DNA of 34,985 bases from Candidatus Hydrogenedens terephthalaticus JGI OTU-1 (GCA_000493945.1 AWNW01000015.1:24321-59305), one strand, 5' to 3'. Shown: positions 25,145-33,552, counted from the stretch's first letter. Made by a program: numbers and translations. Notes: generated by a model not told the origin, from the letters alone.

Positions 25145-27541
25145 CTATTCCTCTTTTTTTAATGAAACTATTTCCGTTGAGGAGCGGAAATCTTCAGAAA
25201 AATCTAACAAACATATATCTATTTCTTTTAAGGGAGTTCCTGCCACAGGGAATTGAGATACAACTCTTCCGTAGCCACGACATTCATAATCTATTTTTAA
25301 TGAATTTAAAACATGCAATACTTTCATTTTTGTTAATCCTGAAAGGTCAGGTAAAGTTTCCGTTTGTTTTGCAATATTAATAATTTCTATCTCAGACATA
25401 GGATTAAATACAGGTTTTTTTAATACATTTTCTTCTGTTTTACTTTGCTTTCCTTTGTTATTTGTTCTATCCGATGTGTTTTCTGCGGACATAGTTTTGC
25501 CTACTTCTGTCGAATCTTCATTCACTAACTCATGAACCCATAGAGGGTCTATATCCTCAAAATATAACGAATCATTATCTTTTTCTATACTCTCTTCTGC
25601 AATAAATCCTTCCTGTTTTAGCAAATCGTTGGAAATGGAAGGGTCTGGGGGGACTTTTAGACGGGTCAATGTATAATAAACGACATTTCTGAATACCGGA
25701 CCACATACATACCCACCATAACGAATCTTTGACATGGGATAACGAATTACAATCACGGCTACAACTTTTGGGTGCGAAATAGGAGCAAAACCAGCAAAAA
25801 CAGAGATAATCTTATCCGGGTCATATCCACCACCTTGTTTTTGAGTCCTCGCTAAATGGGCAGTCCCTGTCTTTCCTCCGACTTTATACCCGGGAATACT
25901 TGCTGATTTTCCCGTGCCTTTTAACACAACCTGATGACATAGGGTCCTCATAATCTCTGCAGTTTCAGATTTTATTACCTGGGGTTGTTTCTCTGCTTTA
26001 TGTTCATATAAAACTTCCCCATCAGGAAGGGTTACCTTATCCACAATATAGGGTTCTACCAGATATCCTCCATTGGCAATAACAGCATAAGCCCTCGCAA
26101 GTTGAATAGGTGTAACCATAACGGCATAACCAATAGACATAGAACTTAAAGTTGTTTCTGCTTTGTTTGTTGAAATAGCACCTATTCTTTCTGTGGAAAT
26201 ATCTTGAAGCGTTTTTGTTCCAAATCCAAATTTCTTTACATATTCGCGTAAAGTTTCCAATCCCACAGTTCTTCCCACCTTTACCATAGCCACATTGCTG
26301 GATTGTTCAAAACATTTCCAGAACGGCACAGCCCCCATACCATGGACATCCTTGATAATTTTACTTGCTACTCGAATTCTTCCCCCTTCACAGTCAATAA
26401 TAGTATCCTTATCAAAACCTCCTTTTTCAATTCCTGCACAGGCAGTAACAATTTTAAAAGTAGAACCTGGTTCTATAAGTTCATATAGCACTTTATTTTT
26501 CAATGCATCACCCTGCCTTGTTTCAGGGACATTAGGGTCATAAGAAGGACGAGAAGCCATAGCCAGAATTGCCCCACTAAAAGGGTCCATTATAATGCCC
26601 ATTCCATCTACTGCATTACATTCTTCGATCCTTCGGTCTAATTCTTTTTCCAGAATATGCTGAATTTCCAAATCTATTGTAAGATGGACATTGGCTCCGG
26701 GATATTGCCCTTTCTTCTCCTGTGAAGTAGACGGGAGAATATGTCCTGAGCTATTCTTCCGCCCGGAAATTTCCGTAGGGTCTGCATAAAGATATTTATC
26801 CCAATCTTTTTCTATTCCATCTATACCCCCAACTCGGTTTTCATTGTTCATGGCTACAAAGCCAATTATGTTCCCTCCAACTTCATGATGAGGATATTGG
26901 CGAAACCATTCATAATTTATAAATAACGGATTTCCCTTGGGTTTACTATTATCTCCCGACTTATCCAGATTTTTACTAAAATAGGATAATAATATTTCTT
27001 TATAAGATTGTTTTTTTTCACTTTGTGGTGTTGTAGTTTTTTTTAGTTGTTCCTTTTGCCATTTATTAATTTCTGATACAAAACTTTCTAATTCTGCCTT
27101 CGGGATATTATCAATTCCTCTGCGGAGTAATACATACTGTAATTTTTTACCTTCCTCGTTTGTAAGTGTCATTCTCTTTTTTACATAATCAACATCTAAT
27201 CCCAATTTTTTGGATACTTTTTCTGCCATTTCATTCGGGTATAAAATATCCACAGGAGAACAAAATAGGGAAGGCATCAGAACAGAGTAGGCTAAAGGAT
27301 TTTGCGACCTATCATAAATCATTCCTCTCGGATTTTCTCGTTTTATTTTCCCATCATGTTTATTTGCATACTCCTTAACAATTTCCTTCGGGAAAAAAGA
27401 TACGACAAAAAGACGAACAACGATTACACAGAGTAAAAGAAACAAAAATAATTGCAAAAGAGCCAATCGTTTTATTTCGATTGTCTGAGGAACTCTTTCT
27501 TCTACATCAAAAGGTGATTTTTTGAATGTATCACTTACCAT
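25145..27541 (-). CDS. ftsI: Septal penicillin-binding protein (FtsI/PBP2-like) with a PASTA domain
   Basis: Monofunctional class B transpeptidase that crosslinks septal murein with FtsW. One transmembrane segment lies at ~26-48. The catalytic motifs are S360-TFK-K363, SSN at 414-416 and KTG at 557-559. The C-terminal extension carries a charged linker (~640-715) and a PASTA domain (~728-781, VVSQFPVAGTPLKEID). The N-terminal pedestal contains a Lys/Ser-rich insert (~160-205). At 798 residues it exceeds the ~580 of E. coli FtsI and resembles PASTA-bearing PBPs of Firmicutes and some other phyla. Its ATG follows the ftsL-like gene by 8 bases with AAGGG as ribosome site. Confidence 0.93.
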   Translation of the reverse strand: MVSDTFKKSPFDVEERVPQTIEIKRLALLQLFLFLLLCVIVVRLFVVSFFPKEIVKEYANKHDGKIKRENPRGMIYDRSQNPLAYSVLMPSLFCSPVDILYPNEMAEKVSKKLGLDVDYVKKRMTLTNEEGKKLQYVLLRRGIDNIPKAELESFVSEINKWQKEQLKKTTTPQSEKKQSYKEILLSYFSKNLDKSGDNSKPKGNPLFINYEWFRQYPHHEVGGNIIGFVAMNNENRVGGIDGIEKDWDKYLYADPTEISGRKNSSGHILPSTSQEKKGQYPGANVHLTIDLEIQHILEKELDRRIEECNAVDGMGIIMDPFSGAILAMASRPSYDPNVPETRQGDALKNKVLYELIEPGSTFKIVTACAGIEKGGFDKDTIIDCEGGRIRVASKIIKDVHGMGAVPFWKCFEQSSNVAMVKVGRTVGLETLREYVKKFGFGTKTLQDISTERIGAISTNKAETTLSSMSIGYAVMVTPIQLARAYAVIANGGYLVEPYIVDKVTLPDGEVLYEHKAEKQPQVIKSETAEIMRTLCHQVVLKGTGKSASIPGYKVGGKTGTAHLARTQKQGGGYDPDKIISVFAGFAPISHPKVVAVIVIRYPMSKIRYGGYVCGPVFRNVVYYTLTRLKVPPDPSISNDLLKQEGFIAEESIEKDNDSLYFEDIDPLWVHELVNEDSTEVGKTMSAENTSDRTNNKGKQSKTEENVLKKPVFNPMSEIEIINIAKQTETLPDLSGLTKMKVLHVLNSLKIDYECRGYGRVVSQFPVAGTPLKEIDICLLDFSEDFRSSTEIVSLKKEE

Positions 27542-27549
27542 CTTATCCC

Positions 27550-28443
27550 TTACAGTTTTTCTATTAAGAACTCTGTTAATGAATCAATGTCTATTTCATC
27601 ATTATTTTTATCGGGCGGTAATTTCTTTTCGCTTTTATCTGTTTTTGGAAAATTGTTTTCATTCGATTCTTTTGTAACATTGCTTTTCGATTGCGCACTG
27701 ACAGGAGGTATAAATCTATTCAAAAACTTATCATAAATAGGATTTCCGACTTTGTTCATTAAGTTCTCCAACTTTTGTTCAAAACTTTTCTCTTCTTCTG
27801 CATATTTAATTGCAGAGGGGGGAATCTCTATCCTTTTAGGTTTTTGGGGAAATAACATATCTGACGACGCAGTCTGTATCAATTTATCCCGTTCATCTTT
27901 ACTATATGTAATTCGCACTACCTGTTCTGGTTTTGGGTTTACTAAACCCAATTGGTATCCCAGTCGTGTTAAATTTTGTAAGTTTTCCAATTTTACCTTT
28001 TCAACTTTCAACGCCTCTATTTCCGCCATCATCGCCTGTAAGCCATAGTTTATATCCTCTTCTTTTTGCGTATTCGTTTCTTCCTCTTGCGTTTGATTTT
28101 GCTTGGATTCTGTAGAAAAACCTATTCTTTTGATTACCTTTGAGAAAAAAGATATGGAACCTATATTTTTTGTTTCTTCATCTTTTATTGACTCTACAGG
28201 AGATTCACTTTTATTATCCTTACTTATCTCCTTTAATTCATCGCGTTCTTTAAATCCACTCTCACTCTTAACCCATCGTGTGATATTCTTTTTCGCTTGT
28301 ATCGTTAAATAATCATAATGCCAGCGTTGGACATTGATGTATAAATCTACCGCTAGCACTCCAAATACAATAAACACAGGGATAAGATATAACGAACCGA
28401 TAAATAATGCTTCTTTTCGTATTTGTATAACTTTTTTACTCAT
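27550..28443 (-). CDS. FtsL-like division protein with extended linker and tail
   Basis: It sits in the usual ftsL position between rsmH and ftsI. A short cytoplasmic N terminus is followed by one transmembrane helix (~13-35). A coiled coil at ~132-160 leads into LGLVNPKPEQVVRI (165-178), which matches the conserved end of FtsL. However, ~95 residues of charged, low-complexity sequence separate the membrane helix from the coiled coil, and ~115 residues follow the FtsL motif, so the protein has 297 residues instead of ~100. It should bridge FtsB/FtsQ-type partners and FtsW-FtsI in the periplasm. The start overlaps the rsmH stop by 4 bases (ATGA). The assignment rests on position and the short motif. 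Confidence 0.72.
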   Translation of the reverse strand: MSKKVIQIRKEALFIGSLYLIPVFIVFGVLAVDLYINVQRWHYDYLTIQAKKNITRWVKSESGFKERDELKEISKDNKSESPVESIKDEETKNIGSISFFSKVIKRIGFSTESKQNQTQEEETNTQKEEDINYGLQAMMAEIEALKVEKVKLENLQNLTRLGYQLGLVNPKPEQVVRITYSKDERDKLIQTASSDMLFPQKPKRIEIPPSAIKYAEEEKSFEQKLENLMNKVGNPIYDKFLNRFIPPVSAQSKSNVTKESNENNFPKTDKSEKKLPPDKNNDEIDIDSLTEFLIEKL

Positions 28444-29417
28444 TCATTTATCCTCTCTCTTGAAATATAATGTTGAATATATGTATCCGAAATTTTTTCA
28501 ATGGCTCTCAATCTTGCACTTTTCGATCTCGGGTTCATTCTTACTTCTTCTGATGAAGGTGATAGTGGTTTTGGTGTTAAATTTTTTGCTATAGGAGAGA
28601 TTTGCTCCCTTAAAATACCCTCTGGAGATAAGATCCGTAATGGCTGAGACACGAAACGAAATACAGATTTTACAATTCTATCTTCGCCGGAATGAAAACT
28701 AATTACGATAAATCGTCCATTTATAGCCAATATTTTCAATCCTGCCCATAAACCTTTTCTCAAAAAAAATAATTCATTATTAACCGCAATTCGTAATGCC
28801 TGAAATACTTGACGGACTTCATCTGGAATACGGTTAACATGAGGAAATTCTTCCAAAACAGTTTGAACTATATCTGATATTTTTCTAATTTTTCCTTCTC
28901 TTCTACGCATAATAATTTTTTTTGCAATGCGATAAGGCTTTACAACATCTCCATATTCTTTCAGTATATTTGCAAGAGCATGCTCGTCTGTACGGTCTAA
29001 AAAATCGCTAAGAGTTTCCTTCTCATTCGTATTCATACGCATATCCAGAGGACCGTCCTTCTGAAATGAAAATCCGCGTTCTTCATCATCTAAGGCAAAA
29101 CTGGAAAGTCCTGCATCAATTAAAATACCATCTACTTCTTGAATACCTAATATATTGATTACCTTATCCATATCTGCATAATTTGCGTGATATATTTTTA
29201 CTCGTTTCTCTTTCTCGAATTTTTTAGAACATATCTGTATGGCTTTGGGGTCTCTATCTAACCCAACAACCATACGAGGAGAGAGGGTTTCTAAAATGTA
29301 AGAAGTATGCCCACCAGCACCTATCGTCGCATCAACAAAAATACCCTTCTCTCTCTCTTGGAAGAGGTTTATTACCTCCTTTGCCATTACAGGAATATGA
29401 TGTTTTTCATTGGTCAT
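28440..29417 (-). CDS. rsmH: 16S rRNA (cytosine1402-N4)-methyltransferase RsmH (MraW)
   Basis: Methylates C1402 in the decoding centre of 16S rRNA using SAM. Motifs: HIPVMAKEVINLF, the SAM loop DATIGAGGHTSYIL, GLDRDPKAI, GILIDAGLSSFALDDEERGF, GPLDMRMN and FHSGEDRIVK. At 325 residues it is full length. No convincing Shine-Dalgarno precedes the ATG, and a terminator-like hairpin lies 28 bases upstream, so translation may be limited. Confidence 0.97.
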   Translation of the reverse strand: MTNEKHHIPVMAKEVINLFQEREKGIFVDATIGAGGHTSYILETLSPRMVVGLDRDPKAIQICSKKFEKEKRVKIYHANYADMDKVINILGIQEVDGILIDAGLSSFALDDEERGFSFQKDGPLDMRMNTNEKETLSDFLDRTDEHALANILKEYGDVVKPYRIAKKIIMRRREGKIRKISDIVQTVLEEFPHVNRIPDEVRQVFQALRIAVNNELFFLRKGLWAGLKILAINGRFIVISFHSGEDRIVKSVFRFVSQPLRILSPEGILREQISPIAKNLTPKPLSPSSEEVRMNPRSKSARLRAIEKISDTYIQHYISRERINE

Positions 29418-29444
29418 AAATTCTTGACATGATAAGTTAAAAAA

Positions 29445-29470
29445 TTTCCAGTAAATAAATTTACTGGAAA
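29445..29470 (-). terminator. Intra-operon terminator-like hairpin between the STAS gene and rsmH
   Basis: TTTCCAGTAAAT and its perfect complement ATTTACTGGAAA lie on either side of two bases (12-bp stem). On the minus strand the stem is followed by six T residues. It starts 13 bases after the STAS gene stop, the usual spacing for a rho-independent terminator. The stem is AT-rich, so it may be leaky and set the ratio between mraZ-STAS and the rest of the operon. Confidence 0.65.
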
Positions 29471-29482
29471 TAATTGTTAATT

Positions 29483-29827
29483 TTATGCGGCTAATTTGAA
29501 TGCGTCAACCGCACCTGTTTCAGTTGCATATATTTCAAAATAATGCCATATACCCAGAAAACGGAATAACTGTTCGATGAAGGTACTTGGTTTGACCAAT
29601 TTTAGGTCTCCACCTTTTCTTCTTGCCATTTGCAGACACTCTAATAAATACCCTGCTGAAACCTGGTCCATCATCTCTACATCTTGCAGGTTCAATACCA
29701 CACAACTTTTCCTGCGTTTGATGTAATCAGCGATGGCAAGGCGCAGTTCACATACATTTTCCTCATCAAGACTACCAGAGATCCTGAAGAGGATTACATG
29801 CCCATAATTAAGTTTTTCCATGTCCAT
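29483..29827 (-). CDS. STAS-domain protein (anti-sigma-factor antagonist-like)
   Basis: About 114 residues forming one STAS domain: VILFRISGSLDEENV, SCVVLNLQDVEMMDQVSAGYLLECLQ and a GGDLKLVKPS strand. The loop normally reading DSSG or DSAG here reads DQVSAG: Ser59 (counting from the GTG at 29833) is present, but the preceding residue is Val and the Asp is shifted to 56, so regulation by phosphorylation may be altered. AGGAG (29836-29840) is 9 bases before the ATG at 29827 but only 3 before the GTG at 29833, so I chose ATG. It lies 12 bases after mraZ. A STAS gene is not a standard dcw member; it may tie a partner-switching signal to cell division, which is inference. Confidence 0.85.
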   Translation of the reverse strand: MDMEKLNYGHVILFRISGSLDEENVCELRLAIADYIKRRKSCVVLNLQDVEMMDQVSAGYLLECLQMARRKGGDLKLVKPSTFIEQLFRFLGIWHYFEIYATETGAVDAFKLAA

Positions 29828-29839
29828 AGCCACTTACTC

Positions 29840-30316
29840 CTATTGTGATAGGTTTTGATTTATATTCGTTAGTGGAAATAATTCCTCCATAAAAATTTTC
29901 ATATCTGTTTGAACATCATTGTTTTTAAAGAAATTGTCCCATAATTTTTCATTCCAGACTTCAAGATACATACCACAGCCTGCTATCACAGCATTATCCA
30001 AGATCTCTGCCCAATTCCGAAATGGTGCCGGTAATGTTATGCGGTATTGCCCATCAGGTCTAACCTGAACAGAACCACCAATAAAACGACGGCGAAGAAG
30101 TTGAGCCTTCGGATTTAATGTAGGCAATTGCTCTAATTTATCTGTTATTTCTTTCCAAACCTGTGAAGGGAATAATAAAAGATTATTTTCAAACCCGCGT
30201 GTCAGATACCAGACCGTATGGTTATTATCAGACATAATGGACTTTAAAGACGAAGGAATTAATATCCTGTTCTTATCATCCAGAGTGACATGATATTCCG
30301 ACTGATATATTATCAC
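29840..30316 (-). CDS. mraZ: Transcriptional regulator MraZ
   Basis: First gene of the division and cell-wall cluster and usually a DNA-binding regulator of it. Two SpoVT-AbrB-like half-domains are visible: YHVTLDDKNRILIPSSLK and VQVRPDGQYRITLPAPFRNW. The GTG at 30316 is preceded at 7 bases by GGAG (30323-30326), while the alternative TTG at 30331 lacks a ribosome site, so the protein is 158 residues long, within family range. The repeated TGGGA operator typical of mraZ promoters is not evident upstream; a single copy lies at 30425-30429. Confidence 0.93.
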   Translation of the reverse strand: MIIYQSEYHVTLDDKNRILIPSSLKSIMSDNNHTVWYLTRGFENNLLLFPSQVWKEITDKLEQLPTLNPKAQLLRRRFIGGSVQVRPDGQYRITLPAPFRNWAEILDNAVIAGCGMYLEVWNEKLWDNFFKNNDVQTDMKIFMEELFPLTNINQNLSQ

Positions 30317-30362
30317 TATTTTACTCCACAAAATTATTAAAGAATTACTAATAGATTACTAT

Positions 30363-30391
30363 ATAATATCACTTAAAATCCATTTTGTCAA
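30363..30391 (-). promoter_or_regulatory. Sigma-70 promoter of the mraZ-queD operon
   Basis: Read on the minus strand, a perfect TTGACA (30386-30391) and TATTAT (30363-30368) are separated by 17 bases. The predicted transcript starts near 30356, giving a leader of about 40 bases before the mraZ GTG. This is the best promoter match seen in the window. Confidence 0.8.
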
Positions 30392-30438
30392 GTCGAAAAT
30401 AATAATTTTATTAAAATATTTTATTCCCAGTTTTTTGC

Positions 30439-30472
30439 AAAAAAAATCCCCTTGATAAATTTCAAGGGGATT
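30439..30472 (-). terminator. Rho-independent terminator after the Gfo/Idh gene
   Basis: A 10-bp stem (AATCCCCTTG at 30445-30454 with CAAGGGGATT at 30463-30472) around an 8-base loop is followed on the minus strand by eight T residues (30439-30446, overlapping the stem base). It lies 27 bases after the stop of the oxidoreductase gene and insulates the dcw promoter. Confidence 0.9.
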
Positions 30473-30498
30473 AAATTTCTAAGTTTATGAGACTGAAA

Positions 30499-31716
30499 TT
30501 ATGAGTTAATTATTTCTTCTGAAATTTCTATCTGTGTCTCTAATTTTTCTCCCGAGTTTATCATTTCGTCCCATGTAACGGTTCGGTTTTGATAAGCAGC
30601 CATTCTGCCCAAAATACTCGTCAAATTGCTATACGCAGATTCTTCAAGATTATTTAAATACTTACCGCTCTTAATTGCTTCATAGAAATCTTTAATGTTA
30701 TTTACCGCACCTACTTCATAAATATCCGAACTTTTTCCTCCTTCCCAACTATCGGACTTTCCTTCAATAGTAACAATACCTCCATAATGGGTATCTGCCG
30801 TTCCAAGAGAGCCATAAAGTCGCATACATAAATCGTCATAACCATAAGTAAATTGACCACTACTGAAATCAACGATAACATCATCAGGGTATGTAAATTG
30901 GACACAGAAATGGTCCCAGCAATCACCCACATCCGTTCGTGCTTTTCTACCACCACTGCCAAAGGCTTTTACGGGATGTGATTTCAAATACCAATTTGCC
31001 ATATCAATCACATGAATATTCTGTTCAACAATAATATCGCCCGAAAGAATTTTGTCAAAAACCCAGTTTTTCAAATTCGCTCCGGGCGTTCCCGGTTCTG
31101 CCTGTTTTCCCAATCTACTACAATAATAATAACATTGTCCAATAACCGGGTCACCAATCATACCACCATGAATTCGTTTTACACATTCTTTGAATAGTTC
31201 GTAATTTCGTGTCTGAAAATCCACCAGTAGGCATAATTTATTCTGATATTTTTTCGAAATATCTATCAAAGATAAACAACCATGGACATCTACGGCAATA
31301 GGTTTTGCCAAATAAACATGTTTCCCTTTCTCTACAGCCGATAGAACCTGTTGGGGATGGAAATACGGTGGACTTTCAATAGCAACTGCTTCTATATCCG
31401 TTTCTAATAGTTGTTTATAACCATCCAATCCAACAAACACATTTGATTCAGGGACATTACATTCCTTCGCTACACGCATAGCCCGTTTACGAAACACATC
31501 ATGAACTGCCGTTATCTTAAACGGTGCATTTTTTTCAAACAAATGTGCTATCCACCGACCTCTACCTCCACAACCTATCAAACCCAATTTTACTTTTTCA
31601 TTAGACTCACTTCCAAAAACAAGATTGGGAGACAAAATTGTAAATGCACTTGTTCCTAAGGCTACTGTTTTGATAAATTCCCGTCTTGAACTGTTGCTAA
31701 AGTTTTCTGTTTTCAT
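30499..31716 (-). CDS. Tat-exported Gfo/Idh/MocA-family oxidoreductase
   Basis: A twin-arginine signal (SRREFIKTVALG, then hydrophobic to ~residue 35) precedes the Rossmann dinucleotide loop LGLIGCGGRGRW. VEKGKHVYLAKPIAVD carries the conserved Lys-Pro of the family, followed by the C-terminal substrate domain (NIHVIDMANWYLKSHPVKAFG). It is an NAD(P)-dependent sugar or sugar-acid oxidoreductase, probably brought to the periplasm with its cofactor bound. It has 405 residues. It is second in a pair with the isomerase-like gene, 24 bases downstream of it, and such pairs are common in PVC-type genomes. Substrate unknown. Confidence 0.9.
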   Translation of the reverse strand: MKTENFSNSSRREFIKTVALGTSAFTILSPNLVFGSESNEKVKLGLIGCGGRGRWIAHLFEKNAPFKITAVHDVFRKRAMRVAKECNVPESNVFVGLDGYKQLLETDIEAVAIESPPYFHPQQVLSAVEKGKHVYLAKPIAVDVHGCLSLIDISKKYQNKLCLLVDFQTRNYELFKECVKRIHGGMIGDPVIGQCYYYCSRLGKQAEPGTPGANLKNWVFDKILSGDIIVEQNIHVIDMANWYLKSHPVKAFGSGGRKARTDVGDCWDHFCVQFTYPDDVIVDFSSGQFTYGYDDLCMRLYGSLGTADTHYGGIVTIEGKSDSWEGGKSSDIYEVGAVNNIKDFYEAIKSGKYLNNLEESAYSNLTSILGRMAAYQNRTVTWDEMINSGEKLETQIEISEEIINS

Positions 31717-31740
31717 CTTTATATCCTTTTCTGTTAATTG

Positions 31741-32604
31741 TTAACTGAATAATTGACGAAGGAAATCTAAATTCTTTTTAAAATCGTTTACTTTATTCAT
31801 TGTAGGTAATCCTGTTTCTAAAACAAACCATCCTTTATAATTAATCTCTTTTATAGCCTCTGCAATAGGTTCCATTTTTACTTTGCCTTTACCTAAATAG
31901 AAAGCACCATCCTTGAAATGTATTTGGCATATTTTATCTTTAAGCATTCGTATCTCAGCGGGGACATCATAACCATTATAAGTAGAATTGCCAACATCAT
32001 AGTATACCTTACATGCATCACTTCCTATTTTCTCCAATATTTCCATATTTTGTTGGGCAGATAAAGTATTTTCAATACCCAATATAATCCCTTTTTCTTT
32101 TGCTTTCGGAGCACATTCTTTCAAACGGTTTATGACTTCTGCTACCTCGTTACTCTTTAATTCATTCTTATTTCTTAAATCCCCTTTACCAAAGAAAGCA
32201 AGCAATATTACTTTTGCGTTTAATTCCTTTGCGGAATCAATGGTATCCAGAATCCAATTTATCGCTCGGGGTTCACTGGCTAATGGAGCATCGTTCAAAA
32301 GACCCATGGCGATAGAAGGAATAAGTATCCCTGTTTCTTGCATTTTTGATTTATACTGTTCCTTTAATTCTGAATTAGCAATGGCAATTTTATCTTCTGG
32401 TTTTCCTGCAGAAATCTCTACACCATTCAAACCGATTTGTTTAGCCAGGTCAAGAGCCGAAGGACCTTCGGTCCATAAGGACCAATCACATGCTGCAATA
32501 GGGTATTCTATCTTTTTTTCATCACCGAATAAGGAATGGGACAATCCGAAAGTCGAAAGACCTATTCCTGTAATTTTTAAAAATCTCCGTCTTGTTAAGG
32601 ACAT
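31741..32604 (-). CDS. Tat-exported sugar phosphate isomerase/epimerase-like TIM barrel
   Basis: A twin-arginine signal (LTRRRFLKITGIG) is followed by an AP-endonuclease-2/xylose-isomerase-like TIM barrel: YPIAACDWSLW, QIGLNGVEISAG, GIILGIENT, VYYDVGNSTYNG, ICQIHFKDG and GWFVLETG. The acidic and His residues at strand ends (E, D, H, E) form the metal site of the family. It has 287 residues. It probably isomerises or epimerises the same sugar or keto-sugar handled by the adjacent Gfo/Idh protein. The substrate cannot be inferred. Confidence 0.87.
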   Translation of the reverse strand: MSLTRRRFLKITGIGLSTFGLSHSLFGDEKKIEYPIAACDWSLWTEGPSALDLAKQIGLNGVEISAGKPEDKIAIANSELKEQYKSKMQETGILIPSIAMGLLNDAPLASEPRAINWILDTIDSAKELNAKVILLAFFGKGDLRNKNELKSNEVAEVINRLKECAPKAKEKGIILGIENTLSAQQNMEILEKIGSDACKVYYDVGNSTYNGYDVPAEIRMLKDKICQIHFKDGAFYLGKGKVKMEPIAEAIKEINYKGWFVLETGLPTMNKVNDFKKNLDFLRQLFS

Positions 32605-32645
32605 TGAATTTCTCCTTATAGTTAGATGTTAATTAAAAGTATTAT

Positions 32646-32675
32646 TTCACATTTGTTATGGTTTATTTTTATAAT
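32646..32675 (+). promoter_or_regulatory. Possible promoter for the FAH-family gene
   Basis: TTCACA (32646-32651) and a perfect TATAAT (32670-32675) are separated by 18 bases, 65 bases before the ATG, in a 135-base divergent intergenic region. The AT-rich background makes this only suggestive. Confidence 0.4.
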
Positions 32676-32739
32676 TCTATCCAAAATAAATTATTGAAAG
32701 AAACTGCAAAGGCAAATCCTACGATAGAAAGGAAGCATC

Positions 32740-33537
32740 ATGAAATGGGGTAGAGTGATTAATGAACAAGGAGATATTTCTTATATAACCATTGCAGAAG
32801 ATAATAATCTATATGAACTTGAAGGAAATCCATCTGATAACTCATTGCAGATGACCGATAAAAAAATTCTACCTAAAAAATGGCTTCCCCCTGTTGATGC
32901 TCCTGCTATCTTATGTATCGGGTTAAATTACAGGGGACATGCAAAAGAAACAAATAAACCCATACCTGAATACCCTGTCGTTTTCATGAAAAATCCGTCT
33001 GCAATTACTGCTCATCTTGACCCTATAAAAATTCCTGGGGTTTGTAATAATGAGGTAGATTATGAAGGGGAGTTAGTAATTATCATAAATTCTGATATAA
33101 AAAATGTAAAAGTAGAAGAAGCATATAACTATATCATGGGTTTTACTATCGGGAATGATGTCTCTGCAAGAAAATGGCAAATGGAATTGGGAGGGGGACA
33201 ATGGGTACGAGGAAAAAGTTTTGATACCTTTGCCCCTGTGGGACCTTTTGTGCTTCCCATGAGCGATATAAAAAATACAGATTTCTTTCAGATTACCACA
33301 AAGGTAAACCATCAAATTATGCAAACGGGTAATACATCTGATATGATTTTTTCTCCTTTTGAATTAGTATCTTTTTTAAGCCAGGATACAACATTAAAAG
33401 CAGGGACTCTTATTTTTACAGGGACTCCTCCCGGGGTAGGTTGGGCACGCATTCCTACAATAACTTTATCAAAAGGAGATATTGTGGAAATAGAGATTTC
33501 ACCTATAGGGATTTTGAAAAACACTGTTATTGAATAA
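32740..33537 (+). CDS. Fumarylacetoacetate hydrolase (FAH)-family protein
   Basis: A 265-residue protein with the FAH fold: AILCIGLNYRGHAKETN, PVVFMKNPSAI, VDYEGELVIII with the two metal-binding Glu residues, MGFTIGNDVSARKWQ with the metal Asp, and GTLIFTGTPPGVGWAR. Family members hydrolyse or decarboxylate 2-keto acids (acylpyruvases, hydratases, oxaloacetate decarboxylases) with a divalent metal. The exact reaction is unknown. Its position divergent from the sugar isomerase/oxidoreductase pair suggests a late step of sugar-acid catabolism, which is inference. A GGAAG ribosome site precedes the ATG. Confidence 0.9.
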   Translation: MKWGRVINEQGDISYITIAEDNNLYELEGNPSDNSLQMTDKKILPKKWLPPVDAPAILCIGLNYRGHAKETNKPIPEYPVVFMKNPSAITAHLDPIKIPGVCNNEVDYEGELVIIINSDIKNVKVEEAYNYIMGFTIGNDVSARKWQMELGGGQWVRGKSFDTFAPVGPFVLPMSDIKNTDFFQITTKVNHQIMQTGNTSDMIFSPFELVSFLSQDTTLKAGTLIFTGTPPGVGWARIPTITLSKGDIVEIEISPIGILKNTVIE

Positions 33538-33552
33538 AACAATAAAATAAAA

